Assembly (NCBI GenBank): GCA_019721035.1
Contig: JAHEAA010000015.1
Coordinates: 1 to 51,665 of the forward strand
Length of the DNA: 51,665 bases
Reading direction: 5' to 3'
Source of the DNA: Candidatus Sysuiplasma acidicola
GTDB lineage: Archaea > Thermoplasmatota > Thermoplasmata > Sysuiplasmatales > Sysuiplasmataceae
A model generated the notes under the pieces. The model was not told the DNA's origin and made no database searches. It saw only the letters and a list, made by a program, of their open reading frames with translations. This document shows, piece after piece, positions 41,654 through 51,270 of the stretch. Position numbers and translations under genes: made by a program. How positions within the stretch are numbered: position 1 is the first letter of the stretch; each line of letters starts with the position of its first letter.

Positions 41654-43504
41654 TTATTCCGGCGTAAGGCCTTCGTCCTCTCCGGCCTGTTTTTGAATCT
41701 GTTTGATTTTCTCGTTATATGCCTTTGCGATCTCTGACAGACCGATGACGCCTATGGTCTCTTTCCGTTTTGCATCGAAAACAGCGAGCATCTCTATCTT
41801 CCTGCTTATGAGCAAGTTGAATGCCTGATGTGCTGTCCCTTCTGAAGAAATAGATTCGACCTTTACCTTCACCCTGTCTCTCAGTTTCATACCCTCCGGT
41901 CGCTCGCCGCCGGCAAGATCCGCGAACGCAATATATCCGGCCGGGGCACCGTCTTCAGTAACTACAATTCCCGCGCTCTTCCTCTCCAGCAGAAGTCGGT
42001 ACGCATCGTTCAGGCTCATGCTCCCTTCGATGGAAGTAATTGCCGGGTTCATGGCATCCCTCGCGCTTACAAGATCCATTATTGGCTTCTCGAATTCAGC
42101 CGCATGTGCAGGCGAATGTGCTTTATCGAGTACCTGCATGCTGTATATCGAATACCTGCTGCCAGATACAAAGTAAGATATTGTCGTCGCAAGCATCAGA
42201 GGAAGGAAAAGTGCGTAGCCCCCGGTCATTTCCGTTCCCATTATGATTATGGAAATAGGTGCCTTTGATATCCCGCCAAAGAACGCGATCATTGCCACTA
42301 TTGCTATTTCTGCCAGGCTCAGGTAAGGAAACAGGGTTGAAAGGTAGTCGTGAAAAATGACTGCTATGATGGCACCCAGGAATGTGCCTATGACTATTCC
42401 AGGTGCGAAGACGCCTCCGGAGCCACCGGACCCTATGGTGAACGACGTTGCCAGAATTTTGAGAAACAGGATGACAATCAATATCCACAGCGGCAGAAGT
42501 GTGAGATTGTTGAGCAATATGAGCTGAACCCATCCGTAACCCAGTCCAAGCACTTCAGGAAAAGCCATTGCAATCAGGCCAACCAGGAGACCGCCTATTG
42601 CAGGCTTCACGTAATTCGGTATCATTCTCAATCTGGCGAACTGTCTCTTGATGCCGTAGAATGACTTAACGTAAAGTATGCCCGTGAGGCCAGCCAGCAG
42701 TCCCACGAGTGCATAAAGCGCGAGCGACTGCGGATGATAGAACGCGATTGGTGTCGAAGAAGGCAGGGTGAAAAGTGGGCTGTAGTGGAAGAAATAGCCG
42801 AAAATCGCATATCCTGTAACGGAGGCTATTATGGAGGGTATGAGTGCATCGACTTCGAAATCCCTTCTGTACAGCACTTCGGTGCTCAACAGCGCTCCGC
42901 CGAACGGTGCCATGAAAATGCTGCCTATGCCGGCACCGATACCGGCCGCAACCGCTATTCTTCTGTCTTTATCGTTCAGCCTGAATATGTCTGACACAAA
43001 AGAGCCGAAGCCCGCCGCGATCTGAGCTACCGGCCCCTCCCTTCCAGCGCTGCCTCCCGAGCCGATGGTTATGGCCGATGAGACCAGTTTAACGGCAGGT
43101 ACCCTCTTTCTGATGACTCCGCCCCTGAAGTGAAATGCCTCGATCGCGGCATCCGTACCGTGCCCTTCAGCTTCGGGCGCGAGCCTGTAGACGAGAATGC
43201 CGGACAGGAGACCACCGAGCGTCGTCGAAACCGGAATGAGCCAGTATTTGAAATGCCCGAATGCGTATACGGCCGTTCCCCCCTCACTGATGGGCGATGG
43301 AGGAACAAATCCTGTTATGCCCGTAAGGAAAAGCGAGGTGCAGAAGGATATTGCGTAATAGAGCACAAGCGAACCTGTTCCTGCAATTATACCAATCAGG
43401 ACGCCAATTATTGTCCATTTCTTGACATACCCGGAAACAACATATTTCCGGAATCTGGAATATATTTCTATTGAACCACCAGATTGTGTGTTGTGTTTCT
43501 TCAA
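41654..43504 (-). CDS. ClC-family chloride channel/transporter with CBS domains
   Basis: 616 residues. The transmembrane part carries the ClC selectivity signatures: GSGGSAGREGPVAQIAAGFGSF (GSGxP and GREGP type, with the gating Glu) and GSGGSGGVFAPGIVIGTFLGA in the second half. About 18 helices and half-helices are expected up to residue ~470. A pair of CBS domains follows (MDLVSARDAMNPAITSIEGSMSL and LRDRVKVKVESISSEGTAHQAFNLLISRKIEML), likely binding nucleotide as a regulator. The frame starts with TTG at 43504. The intact gating Glu would suit an H+/Cl- antiporter, but the mechanism cannot be told. Confidence 0.93.
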   Translation of the reverse strand: MKKHNTQSGGSIEIYSRFRKYVVSGYVKKWTIIGVLIGIIAGTGSLVLYYAISFCTSLFLTGITGFVPPSPISEGGTAVYAFGHFKYWLIPVSTTLGGLLSGILVYRLAPEAEGHGTDAAIEAFHFRGGVIRKRVPAVKLVSSAITIGSGGSAGREGPVAQIAAGFGSFVSDIFRLNDKDRRIAVAAGIGAGIGSIFMAPFGGALLSTEVLYRRDFEVDALIPSIIASVTGYAIFGYFFHYSPLFTLPSSTPIAFYHPQSLALYALVGLLAGLTGILYVKSFYGIKRQFARLRMIPNYVKPAIGGLLVGLIAMAFPEVLGLGYGWVQLILLNNLTLLPLWILIVILFLKILATSFTIGSGGSGGVFAPGIVIGTFLGAIIAVIFHDYLSTLFPYLSLAEIAIVAMIAFFGGISKAPISIIIMGTEMTGGYALFLPLMLATTISYFVSGSRYSIYSMQVLDKAHSPAHAAEFEKPIMDLVSARDAMNPAITSIEGSMSLNDAYRLLLERKSAGIVVTEDGAPAGYIAFADLAGGERPEGMKLRDRVKVKVESISSEGTAHQAFNLLISRKIEMLAVFDAKRKETIGVIGLSEIAKAYNEKIKQIQKQAGEDEGLTPE

Positions 43505-43636
43505 TATTGCATGGTTAAAATATGTTTCTCAACTGGGTCGGATTAAGAGAACAACGTTTTATCCTGCCGGGCATGCGCATCGTGCGACACTCGAGTCCTG
43601 GACGAATTCTTTATCCCATCCCGCGATTCAAGGTTC

Positions 43637-44593
43637 ATGACAGATCGTCATCTGAACGGGCATGACCGCAGCAACCTCATACTCAAATGGTCTGGAAGGA
43701 ACGAGCCTGCAATTGAAATACATTCTGGCGATACCGTCACGTTTGATCTCCCGGATGCCTCCACTGATCAGATAAAGCCGGGCGCGACTGTCGCCGGAAT
43801 TTCCACGCGTGACGGCTCACTGACCGATGCGGCTGTCGGGCCTGTGTTAGTAAAGGAGGCAAAGAAGGGGGACATGCTGTGTGCGGAAATACTGGACATC
43901 AAATGCGGCAACTGGGGATGGAGCATGGTGTCTAACGACTTCGGCCTCCTCCATGATCTGTTCAGCGAGACGAAGATGTATTACTGGTCCATCGACGGAG
44001 GGATGGCGAGACCGATGAACGGCGCATTCCTGAAGGGCATATCTCTGAGAACGAAACCATTTCTTGGAGTAATGGGCGTGGCTCCGGGAGGCGATGCGGA
44101 ATACGATCTAATCCCTCCGCAGTATTTCGGCGGAAACATGGACAACAGGCGTGTGCGCAGGGGGAGCAAGGTGTACTTCCCTGTCAACGTGGACGGCGGA
44201 CTCTTTGCCACTGCTGATCCGCATGCCCTCCAGGGCGACGGAGAGGTCTGCGGCACGTCAATAGAGATGCCAGCAAGGGTGAGAATCAGGCTTACTGTCG
44301 AAGAAGGAAATGCGGGCATCGGCGCACCGCTTGTTGTGTCCAGGGAGTCAAGGGAGGAAGGGACTGTTTTTTCCACTTCCGGAATATCGCACGACATATA
44401 TCAGGCTTCAAGGAGCGCAGTTATACAGATGGTGGACGTCATTCATTCGGCAGGTGTTGACAGGGCGGAGGCTTACATGCTCTGCTCTCTGACAGGGAGT
44501 CTGCACATCAGCGAGATCGTGGACATGCCGAATGTCAATGTCTGCTTTTCGATGGACGCGTCGGTCCTGCGCAAACTCGGCCTCGATTTGTGA
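43637..44593 (+). CDS. Acetamidase/formamidase family protein
   Basis: 318 residues of the FmdA/AmdA family, which hydrolyses formamide or acetamide to ammonia and acid. Characteristic stretches are PAIEIHSGDTVTFDLPDA, VGPVLVKEAKKGDMLCAEILDI, KPFLGVMGVAPGG, IPPQYFGGNMDNRRVRRGSKVYFPV, and GGLFATADPHALQGDGEVCGTSIE, where acidic and His residues form the metal site. C-terminal ISEIVDMPNVNVCFSM ends the fold. The ATG at 43637 is supported by the conserved start. It is convergent with histidine ammonia-lyase (18-bp gap). Whether it acts on formamide, acetamide or another amide is not known. Confidence 0.9.
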   Translation: MTDRHLNGHDRSNLILKWSGRNEPAIEIHSGDTVTFDLPDASTDQIKPGATVAGISTRDGSLTDAAVGPVLVKEAKKGDMLCAEILDIKCGNWGWSMVSNDFGLLHDLFSETKMYYWSIDGGMARPMNGAFLKGISLRTKPFLGVMGVAPGGDAEYDLIPPQYFGGNMDNRRVRRGSKVYFPVNVDGGLFATADPHALQGDGEVCGTSIEMPARVRIRLTVEEGNAGIGAPLVVSRESREEGTVFSTSGISHDIYQASRSAVIQMVDVIHSAGVDRAEAYMLCSLTGSLHISEIVDMPNVNVCFSMDASVLRKLGLDL

Positions 44594-44611
44594 ATGTTAC
44601 CTGCCTTCCAT

Positions 44612-46105
44612 TCAGCGCAGGAGTGAACCATTCTTCAGCATGTCCGCACATGCTTCTATGTCTTCAGACAGCACTCTGTCCCCGTCATATCCGCGCACAT
44701 GTCTCCTGACGCGTGCGTGCGCCTCTCTGATGGCGGACGAAGATGGTCCTCCGGCGAGGTCCAGCGCACGTGCCGCGCACATTGCCTCTATGCCAACGAC
44801 AGTGAATGCATACCCGACCATCTGTCTCAATTTTATCGCGGAATAGGCTCCCATACTCACAAAATCCTCCTGATTCGCGGACGTTGGAATGGAATCGGAG
44901 GAGGACGGGTGGCACAGGATTTTTCCCTCCGAAACAAGTGCTGCTGCCGTGTACTGCGGAACCATATAACCAGACTGCAGTCCCGGTCTGTCAGCAAGGA
45001 AAGGTTTCAAGCCGCTGAGTTTCGAATCTATCAGCCTGGCGGTCCTCCTCTCGGAAAAGGACATCATTGCAAGCAACGGGATGCACAGGCTGTCCAGTGC
45101 GACTGCTATCGGCTGTCCGTGAAAGTTGCCTGCGGATATGACCTGACCGTCATCAGGCAGCACTATCGGATTGTCCGTAGTCGAATTCATTTCGATCGTC
45201 ACAGTGCTGCGGCAGTAATCAAGCATGTCCTTCAGGGGACCCAGAACCTGCGGCGCACACCTGAGCGTGTACGGGTCCTGCACGCCCGAAGTGCCTGCAC
45301 GCGCTCCACCGACATATGCGCTGTTAACACGCTCTGCGATGTAGGCCATTCCGGCGTGAGGCCTTAACTTCATGATCCTTGGATCAAACTGCGCAGTGTT
45401 GCCCCCCAGGGCATCAAGACTCATTGCAAACACTGTGACTGCCTGCTCCAGCAGTTTCCCCGTGTCATAGATAGCGAGTGCGCCCAGCCCGGTCATGAAT
45501 TGCGTCCCGTTAATCAGCGCAAGCCCTTCCTTCTCCTTCAGCGATATGCTCCTGAGCCCCTTCTTCTTCAGCGCATCCGCTCCGGGCACAATTTTGTCGC
45601 CATCAAATGCGTATCCCTCTCCAATCATGACTGCCGCCATATGAGCCAGCGGCGCGAGATCGCCGCTTGCACCGACGGACCCTCTGGAGGGTATCACAGG
45701 ATGCACTCGTGCATTGATCATATCCTTTAGAAGCTCAATCAACTCCATCCTGACGCCTGAATATCCCCTGACCAGTGTGTTCAGCCTCAACAGCATTATT
45801 GCCCTTGTTTCCTCAATTGAAAGCGGTGCGCCGGTGCCGGCGCATGTGCTGCGCACAAGATTTTCCTGTAGTTCAGATGCATTCTTTCCGTCTATTCTCC
45901 TGTTGCAGAGTTCTCCGAAACCTGTATTGACACCATATATCGTAGAGCCGTTCCTGATGAGTTTTTCGAGCAGTTTCCTGGATCGCTCAACGCCCTTCAT
46001 GGCCCTGCTGTCAACGATTATCCGCGATCCGTTGCGGGCAACGTTTACGAGATCTTCAACCGTGAGCGAACAACCATCCAGCCTGACGGAATTCAACTTT
46101 GTCAC
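44612..46105 (-). CDS. hutH: Histidine ammonia-lyase
   Basis: Converts L-histidine to urocanate and ammonia, the first step of histidine degradation. The self-made MIO cofactor comes from Ala-Ser-Gly at 146-148 in RGSVGASGDLAPLAHMA. YGVNTGFGEL at about 57-66, the MSLDALGGN block, EMNSTTDNPI and the SANQEDFVSMG segment further match HutH. The length of 497 aa is normal. The GTG start at 46105 has a TATA-like box 20-30 nt upstream (46123-46137), giving a leaderless transcript. Other histidine-degradation genes in the window are ftcD and the cyclodeaminase at 31.8-33.4 kb; urocanase and imidazolonepropionase are not here. Confidence 0.95.
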   Translation of the reverse strand: MTKLNSVRLDGCSLTVEDLVNVARNGSRIIVDSRAMKGVERSRKLLEKLIRNGSTIYGVNTGFGELCNRRIDGKNASELQENLVRSTCAGTGAPLSIEETRAIMLLRLNTLVRGYSGVRMELIELLKDMINARVHPVIPSRGSVGASGDLAPLAHMAAVMIGEGYAFDGDKIVPGADALKKKGLRSISLKEKEGLALINGTQFMTGLGALAIYDTGKLLEQAVTVFAMSLDALGGNTAQFDPRIMKLRPHAGMAYIAERVNSAYVGGARAGTSGVQDPYTLRCAPQVLGPLKDMLDYCRSTVTIEMNSTTDNPIVLPDDGQVISAGNFHGQPIAVALDSLCIPLLAMMSFSERRTARLIDSKLSGLKPFLADRPGLQSGYMVPQYTAAALVSEGKILCHPSSSDSIPTSANQEDFVSMGAYSAIKLRQMVGYAFTVVGIEAMCAARALDLAGGPSSSAIREAHARVRRHVRGYDGDRVLSEDIEACADMLKNGSLLR

Positions 46106-46122
46106 ACTTTTCAGATTTCCTG

Positions 46123-46137
46123 CTTATTATTTTATTG
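46123..46137 (-). promoter_or_regulatory. TATA-like box for hutH
   Basis: caataaaataataag on the minus strand, centred about 25 nt before the GTG at 46105, predicting a leaderless hutH mRNA. Confidence 0.55.
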
Positions 46138-46188
46138 TTTCCGGATTAATCTTCCCGACACCATCCGTTCGCGATGCAGGACACACAG

Positions 46189-46950
46189 TTAGAGTCGGCG
46201 TCTGCGTGCGATGATTATCGTCCGCCGCTTCACTAAGGCATCGCTGCCGGCATCGTAGGATATGGCTTCACCGAATCGATCTCCTGCAGTTGAAAGGAAC
46301 AGCCGGCTCTTCCTGCCTTCCTCTGTATCCATCTCCACCGGATACAGCCACTTCTCGAACGGAATGCGCTCACCCTCCACATTGCCGCTTGATAGCTCAA
46401 ATCCATGCGATTCGATGAGCTGCTTCCAGCCGTTGAATGTTTCCGCCTCTTCGTGACTGCTGTCCCTGGCTCTCTCAAACTCATTGTACATGTCCTTGAA
46501 TCCTTCGGGTGCGACCATGTCCACGAGTGCAAACAGCCCCTCCGGCGACAGACTCCTGTGCACTTCCTTCAGAAATGCATCCTTGTTCCTGAAGTGGTGT
46601 GCCGCTCTTCTGCATGTTATGATGTCGAAGTATGCGTCTCTGAAAGGAAGCGCTGTGGCATCGCTCAGAATGAAGTGCGTGTTGGCAGCGCCACGCTTCT
46701 CCGACAGTTTCCGTGCCTGATCCAGCATATTGTGTGTCCTGTCGGTCGCAAAGACCTCACCCACCGAATCGGATAACTCAACTGCCGTGAACCCGGTTCC
46801 TGTTGCGACATCCAGTGCCTTCATCTTCTTTTCCGGTTTGAGCAGGGAAATCATGATATCCAGATCTTTTCCCCTGGCGTGTGACGTGCTCTGCGCGTAC
46901 TTCTCTGCATTTCTGCTGAAGAATTCATTAACGCTCTCTCTTTCTGACAT
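46189..46950 (-). CDS. Class I SAM-dependent methyltransferase
   Basis: 253 residues with a Rossmann methyltransferase fold. Motif I is MKALDVATGTGFTAVEL, the acidic motif II region is FATDRTHNMLDQARKL, and motif post-I is NTHFILSDATALPFRDAYFDIITCRRAAHHF. The 3' part (VHRSLSPEGLFALVDMVAP) resembles UbiE/Coq5 and Methyltransf_11 proteins. The substrate is unknown. It lies 155 bp after the end of the HMG-CoA operon. The start ATG at 46950 has no clear Shine-Dalgarno. Confidence 0.88.
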   Translation of the reverse strand: MSERESVNEFFSRNAEKYAQSTSHARGKDLDIMISLLKPEKKMKALDVATGTGFTAVELSDSVGEVFATDRTHNMLDQARKLSEKRGAANTHFILSDATALPFRDAYFDIITCRRAAHHFRNKDAFLKEVHRSLSPEGLFALVDMVAPEGFKDMYNEFERARDSSHEEAETFNGWKQLIESHGFELSSGNVEGERIPFEKWLYPVEMDTEEGRKSRLFLSTAGDRFGEAISYDAGSDALVKRRTIIIARRRRL

Positions 46951-47105
46951 TTTTTCGGCACCTTTGTGTGGTTGGCATTGTTTGAATACGATATAGATGT
47001 GCCTAGCTGTGCCGGACTGGGCAATTCAGGCGAGCAATGTTTCCTTCTCACACTGGCAATCATCATGAGCGTTCGGAAATGTGCAGCTGCAGCTGAAGCA
47101 AAGTT

Positions 47106-47507
47106 TCACACGGCAGGCCTGAACTTGTAACCATAGCGGATTATGCCAGCGCTGCCTTCCTCACCAAGTCTTCTGAATATTGCTTCCACCTTCATCCCTA
47201 TCCTGACGTCCTCTTCCCTGCAGTCAACGATCTGCGACGTGACTCTCACTCCTTCTTCCATCTCCACTATGGCCATAATGTACGGACGCATGAGCGTAAA
47301 GTCCGGCATCGGTTCGTGAACCAGCGTGTAGGAGTAAACCTTGCCTTTCCCCGAGAGTTTGCGCGGTGTAATCTTTCCAACGCTCTTCCGTCTGCATTTC
47401 GGACAGATGGCCCTTGGCGGAAAGAACGTTTCATTGCAGTTTCCGCAGGAGGAACCGAGCAGCGTGTATCTGCTTGGATTCTCACGCCAGTATCTTGGAT
47501 TGGACAT
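47106..47507 (-). CDS. DUF35 zinc-ribbon/OB-fold protein of the HMG-CoA synthase cluster
   Basis: 133 residues. An N-terminal zinc ribbon has CGNC then CPKC (GSSCGNCNETFFPPRAICPKCRR), followed by an OB-fold (GKGKVYSYTLVHEPMPDF onward). In a studied methanogen, this protein bridges thiolase and HMG-CoA synthase in a complex that passes acetoacetyl-CoA between them. Its ATG at 47507 has AGGAGGG about 7 nt upstream; a GTG at 47513 overlaps the thiolase stop. The zinc ligands are intact. It is the last gene of the operon. Confidence 0.9.
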   Translation of the reverse strand: MSNPRYWRENPSRYTLLGSSCGNCNETFFPPRAICPKCRRKSVGKITPRKLSGKGKVYSYTLVHEPMPDFTLMRPYIMAIVEMEEGVRVTSQIVDCREEDVRIGMKVEAIFRRLGEEGSAGIIRYGYKFRPAV

Positions 47508-47509
47508 AT

Positions 47510-48676
47510 TCACGCCCTCCTCAGTATGTGAACGACAGAAGTTGCACCTGTTCCGCCGACATTCAGTGTAAGTCCGTATTCGGCGTTACTGACCTGTCTC
47601 TTTTCTCCCTTGCCTCTCAGCTGTCTTACAATCTCAACGGCCTGCGCTATGCCGGTTGCTCCCATGGGATCTCCTCGAGACTTGAGCCCTCCCGAAGTAT
47701 TGACAGAAACGACGCCGTTTATCTCAGTCATCCCTTCCATTGTCGCGGCCCCTCCCTTTCCCTTCTCAAAGAAACCTAGATCTTCGATGTTGAGTATTTC
47801 GGATATCGTATATGAGTCGTGTATTTCGGCAATTTTGATGTCTTTCGGCGACACGCCCGCGTATCTGTATGCCTTGGCTGATGCCACCTTTACCGAATCA
47901 AATCGCGTTATACTGCTCCTGTGATGCAAAGCAAGCGTGTCCGTTGCGGCAGACGATGCAGCTATGACTACGGGTTCGTCTGTATATTTCCTGGCGATTT
48001 CGAGAGGCGCGAGTATCACTGCAGCGGCTCCATCCGAAATTGGGGCGCAGTCAAAGACGCCGAGCGGATCGGCAACCTTCGGCGCATTAAGCACAACGTC
48101 GATGTCAATCGCCTTCTGGAACTGAGCCATCGGATTCAGGGCACCATTTCTGTGGTTTTTCACAGCCACGCTCGCTATCTGCTCCCTCGTTGTACCGAAT
48201 TCATGCATGTGCCTTCTCGCAATCATTGCATGCAGGCTGGCCATTGTTGCGCCGGCGAGTCCCTCCCATTGCTGGTCACCGCCGGCCATCTGAATTCTGG
48301 GTATCTCATCATCACCGACGTCCGTCATTTTCTCGGCTCCCGCTACCATGACGAAATCGTGCATTCCGGACGCCACCGCCATGTATCCTTCCCTCAGTGC
48401 CATTCCGCCCGAGGCTCCCGCTGCCTCGATTCTCACTGCCGGCAGGTGAAGCTGTGAAAGACCCGAATAGTCCGCAACCATTGCCCCCAGATGTTCCTGA
48501 TCAATGAGGCTGCCTGCGGCCATATTGCCTATGTAAAGGGCATCAAGCTGTTCCCCGACGATATTGGCGTCGCCGACAGCCATTATCCCCGCCTGCATAC
48601 CTATATCTCTCAGTGAGTGTTCCCAAAGCTCGCCAAATCTGGTATCGCCAATGCCGATTACTGCAACGTCTCTCAT
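47510..48676 (-). CDS. Thiolase-family protein with degenerate active site
   Basis: 388 residues of the archaeal acetyl-CoA acetyltransferase (SCPx-type) family, expected to make acetoacetyl-CoA for the mevalonate pathway. The fold is intact: LDALYIGNMAAG, then the nucleophile region RIEAAGASGGMALREGY, EIHDSYTISEILNIEDLGF, SGGLKSRGDPMGATGI, and the C-terminal GLTLNVGGTGATSVVHIL. However, the usual catalytic Cys is Gly (AAGASGG for AACASGG), and the GHP His is Asp (GDP). I checked both codons (GGA and GAT). It sits 2 nt after HMG-CoA synthase and is coupled to DUF35. It may be a scaffold or use another mechanism; I do not claim thiolase activity. Confidence 0.88.
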   Translation of the reverse strand: MRDVAVIGIGDTRFGELWEHSLRDIGMQAGIMAVGDANIVGEQLDALYIGNMAAGSLIDQEHLGAMVADYSGLSQLHLPAVRIEAAGASGGMALREGYMAVASGMHDFVMVAGAEKMTDVGDDEIPRIQMAGGDQQWEGLAGATMASLHAMIARRHMHEFGTTREQIASVAVKNHRNGALNPMAQFQKAIDIDVVLNAPKVADPLGVFDCAPISDGAAAVILAPLEIARKYTDEPVVIAASSAATDTLALHHRSSITRFDSVKVASAKAYRYAGVSPKDIKIAEIHDSYTISEILNIEDLGFFEKGKGGAATMEGMTEINGVVSVNTSGGLKSRGDPMGATGIAQAVEIVRQLRGKGEKRQVSNAEYGLTLNVGGTGATSVVHILRRA

Positions 48677-48678
48677 TG

Positions 48679-49749
48679 TTATTCCTTCATCGCAATCTTG
48701 CCTTTGAACTTGGCATATGTGCCATAGTCGAGTTTTTCGGTTTTTGCCACAAGCTCCTTAACCGTCGGTGCTGCCTTTTTGTTAAATGTATCAATGCCGT
48801 CGGTCACTGTTATGTCGAACCCATCGCTTCCCGCGCCAGAACCAAAGGCAACACATAGTATCCTGTCTCCGGCTCCGGCTTCATCCAGTATGGCCGCAAG
48901 TCCGATCATCATGGATGCAGAATATGTGTTCCCAATGTACGGTGTCATGAGTCCTGTTTCATATTGCTCCTTCTTGAAACCCAGCATCTGTGCAACTCTG
49001 GACGGGAACTTCCCATTCGGCTGGTGAAACACGGCATAATCATAATCTGAAGGCGAAGTGCCCACTTGTTTCATAAGCTCCTTCGCGCACATTCCGACGT
49101 GTCTGAAATACGCCGGCTCACCTGTGAACCTCCCGCCGTGACTCGGATATGGCTGTCCTTCTCTCCTCCAGAAATCCGGTGTATCGGATGTGAATGAAAT
49201 TGTTCTGTTTATTCTGGCAATCAGATGGTCTGTTCCGATGATATAGGCGGCTCCTCCTGCGGATGCTGAATATTCGAGCGCATCACCGGGGGCCCCCTGC
49301 GATGTGTCAGAACCGATTGCAAGTGAATATTTCATCATGCCTGAAGAGACAAGGCCCATGCTGGTCTGCATCGCTGCCGTCCCTGCCTTGCATGCAAATT
49401 CATAATCCGCGACAGTGATGAAGTGAGATGTTCCTATTGCCTCAGCGACAATTGTACCGGATGGTTTAACGGCATAAGGGTGAGACTCGCTTCCAACATA
49501 TACTGCCCCTATGTCCTCCGGATTTACTTCGGAACGGGCGAGCGCATTCCTCGCCGCTTCAACAGAAATGGTGATGACATCTTCATCCGGATACGGGACC
49601 GATTTACTGTATATCATCAATCCCTTCTTGACGGCTTCGCCATCCTCCCCCCAAATCCTCGCAATCTCCTCAGGCGTTATTCTGAATCTGGGCACATAGG
49701 CACCATATGACACTATTCCGACGTTCTTATCTCCAGATGCGCTCATCAT
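48679..49749 (-). CDS. Hydroxymethylglutaryl-CoA synthase
   Basis: Condenses acetyl-CoA with acetoacetyl-CoA to HMG-CoA, entry to the mevalonate pathway for archaeal lipids. 356 residues. The nucleophile Cys120 is in [13 protein letters not shown]. His in [10 protein letters not shown] near 242 and Glu in the [10 protein letters not shown] region are the other catalytic residues. Their presence contrasts with the degenerate thiolase downstream. [17 protein letters not shown] is the C-terminal family block. The ATG overlaps the regulator gene's stop as ATGA (49746-49749). Confidence 0.95.
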   Translation of the reverse strand: MMSASGDKNVGIVSYGAYVPRFRITPEEIARIWGEDGEAVKKGLMIYSKSVPYPDEDVITISVEAARNALARSEVNPEDIGAVYVGSESHPYAVKPSGTIVAEAIGTSHFITVADYEFACKAGTAAMQTSMGLVSSGMMKYSLAIGSDTSQGAPGDALEYSASAGGAAYIIGTDHLIARINRTISFTSDTPDFWRREGQPYPSHGGRFTGEPAYFRHVGMCAKELMKQVGTSPSDYDYAVFHQPNGKFPSRVAQMLGFKKEQYETGLMTPYIGNTYSASMMIGLAAILDEAGAGDRILCVAFGSGAGSDGFDITVTDGIDTFNKKAAPTVKELVAKTEKLDYGTYAKFKGKIAMKE

Positions 49750-50441
49750 CGTTTGTCCTCTCCAAATTTTTCAAGAACCTCTATCATTCTGTCCACATCC
49801 ATATCGCTTGTCAGCAACGGAATATTCTCTAGTCTCGCTAGTAATATCGCAAGCCTGTCTATGTTCTCTGGCTTGTGATACACTACAGCAGCCGGCTTCA
49901 TCGGGTGAGCGCGGACGGCAATCATCGGCGATCTGCCGTACTTCACGCTGGTAAAAATCAGCGCGCGCTGACTGCTCCATCCGAATACCTTGATGTAATC
50001 GGCAGCGCTCAATGATGTTATTGCCTTTATGCTGTCGAGCATCGTGTATCCATGAAGATATCTGTCAGTGCTCACGTCTCTGGAAAGATTTTCCGCTTCT
50101 ATCGCAAGCATGAGATCCTGAAGCGATACGGAACCAGAAAACTCCCTCATACTCAGCAAATAATCCGGACGCGTTTCGGTGTCGAACCGTTTTAAGAGCT
50201 TTCCGCCGTTCAGTATTTCCAGATTTATCATTGCATCCACATAACGCCTTACCACTGACACTCCCGGCGATTTTCTTCTTCCCGACTCGTAATCGCTCAC
50301 AACTGATGGTGAAACTCTGAGTTCCCTGGAAATGTCCAGTTGACTCAGATGAAATTCCTCTCTCCATTTGCGCATCGTGCGACCGGGTTCTGAAGATAGC
50401 ACTATTTCTCCTGCTATTTTCTCCATCAGTGCGCTATGCAT
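49746..50441 (-). CDS. Cro/C1-type HTH regulator upstream of HMG-CoA synthase
   Basis: 231 residues. The XRE helix-turn-helix is at about residues 24-60: [35 protein letters not shown]. The C-terminal domain of about 150 residues is of the archaeal COG1709 type. It is the first gene of the operon with HMG-CoA synthase, thiolase homologue and DUF35, an order widely conserved in archaea. This supports a role in regulating isoprenoid synthesis (inference). A TATA-like box (attattaaataacc on the minus strand, centred about 27 nt upstream) indicates a leaderless mRNA. Confidence 0.88.
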   Translation of the reverse strand: MHSALMEKIAGEIVLSSEPGRTMRKWREEFHLSQLDISRELRVSPSVVSDYESGRRKSPGVSVVRRYVDAMINLEILNGGKLLKRFDTETRPDYLLSMREFSGSVSLQDLMLAIEAENLSRDVSTDRYLHGYTMLDSIKAITSLSAADYIKVFGWSSQRALIFTSVKYGRSPMIAVRAHPMKPAAVVYHKPENIDRLAILLARLENIPLLTSDMDVDRMIEVLEKFGEDKR

Positions 50442-50460
50442 GCAGCCCGATTGCTGCGAT

Positions 50461-50474
50461 GGTTATTTAATAAT
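50461..50474 (-). promoter_or_regulatory. TATA-like box for the HMG-CoA operon
   Basis: attattaaataacc on the minus strand, centred about 27 nt before the ATG at 50441 of the HTH regulator, the leading gene of the operon. Confidence 0.6.
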
Positions 50475-50524
50475 GACGATTCGAACTCCGTTGATTGACG
50501 AAGTTATATGGCCATTGCTGCGAC

Positions 50525-51109
50525 CTAAGCCGTTTTCCGCAGTGCACTTACATGCTGTTTTCTGAATTTGGACAGTTTCGGGTTAATGACAATTCTGCAG
50601 TAAGGTTTGTCCAGATTCTTGCGGAAATAATGCTGATGGTAATCCTCGGCACTGTAAAATGGGCCAAGCGGAACAACTTCTGTCACTATGGGGTCGCTGA
50701 AAACCCTTTCCCTCTCAAGTTCCCTGATAACTTCTTCTGCCATGCTCTTGAATTCCATCCTGTCATAGAGTATGACTGATCTGTACTGGCTGCCGTAATC
50801 GACGCCCTGCTGATTTGGTGTAGTCGGATCATGGATTGAAAAGAATATCTTCAGAAGGTCTCTGTAACTTATCGTGGCCGGGTCATATGTTATCCGAACG
50901 ACCTCGGCATGTCCTGTCGTGCCGCTGCATACCAGCTCATAGGACGGATTTGGTACCGTTCCCCCGGCATATCCGCACACCACGGAATTCACACCGGCAA
51001 CTTCTGAGAATACTGCCTCAACGCACCAGAAGCAACCACCGCCAAACACAGCCTTCTCGTAGACTTTTTTCTCACTGAACTCTGAAGTGCCGGTCTCATT
51101 CGCTTCCAT
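50525..51109 (-). CDS. msrA: Peptide methionine-S-sulfoxide reductase
   Basis: Repairs oxidised methionine (S-sulfoxide form) with electrons from thioredoxin. The active-site motif GCFWC is at residues 25-29 (Cys26, Cys29 counted from the ATG at 51109), preceded by AVFGGG. Conserved GHAEVVRITYDP, HDPTTPNQQGVDYGSQYRS and EDYHQHYF follow. The ATG at 51109 (MEANETGTSE) is chosen over an upstream start at 51187. A TATA-like atttaatcc lies 35-40 nt upstream (51141-51149). The length of 194 aa is normal. It suggests exposure to oxidants. Confidence 0.95.
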   Translation of the reverse strand: MEANETGTSEFSEKKVYEKAVFGGGCFWCVEAVFSEVAGVNSVVCGYAGGTVPNPSYELVCSGTTGHAEVVRITYDPATISYRDLLKIFFSIHDPTTPNQQGVDYGSQYRSVILYDRMEFKSMAEEVIRELERERVFSDPIVTEVVPLGPFYSAEDYHQHYFRKNLDKPYCRIVINPKLSKFRKQHVSALRKTA

Positions 51110-51270
51110 GTAGGTACTCACCGTTCTTGATATTGCCAACAGGATTAAATCCTCTTGCCCGCGGATGGCCAACAACACACGACTCAATGTGCATTTGGAC
51201 GCTTATCACAATTGAATAACGTTGCCAGGCAGCGCCACGCAGACTTTTTGGCCCCTTCAAACATTCGCAA

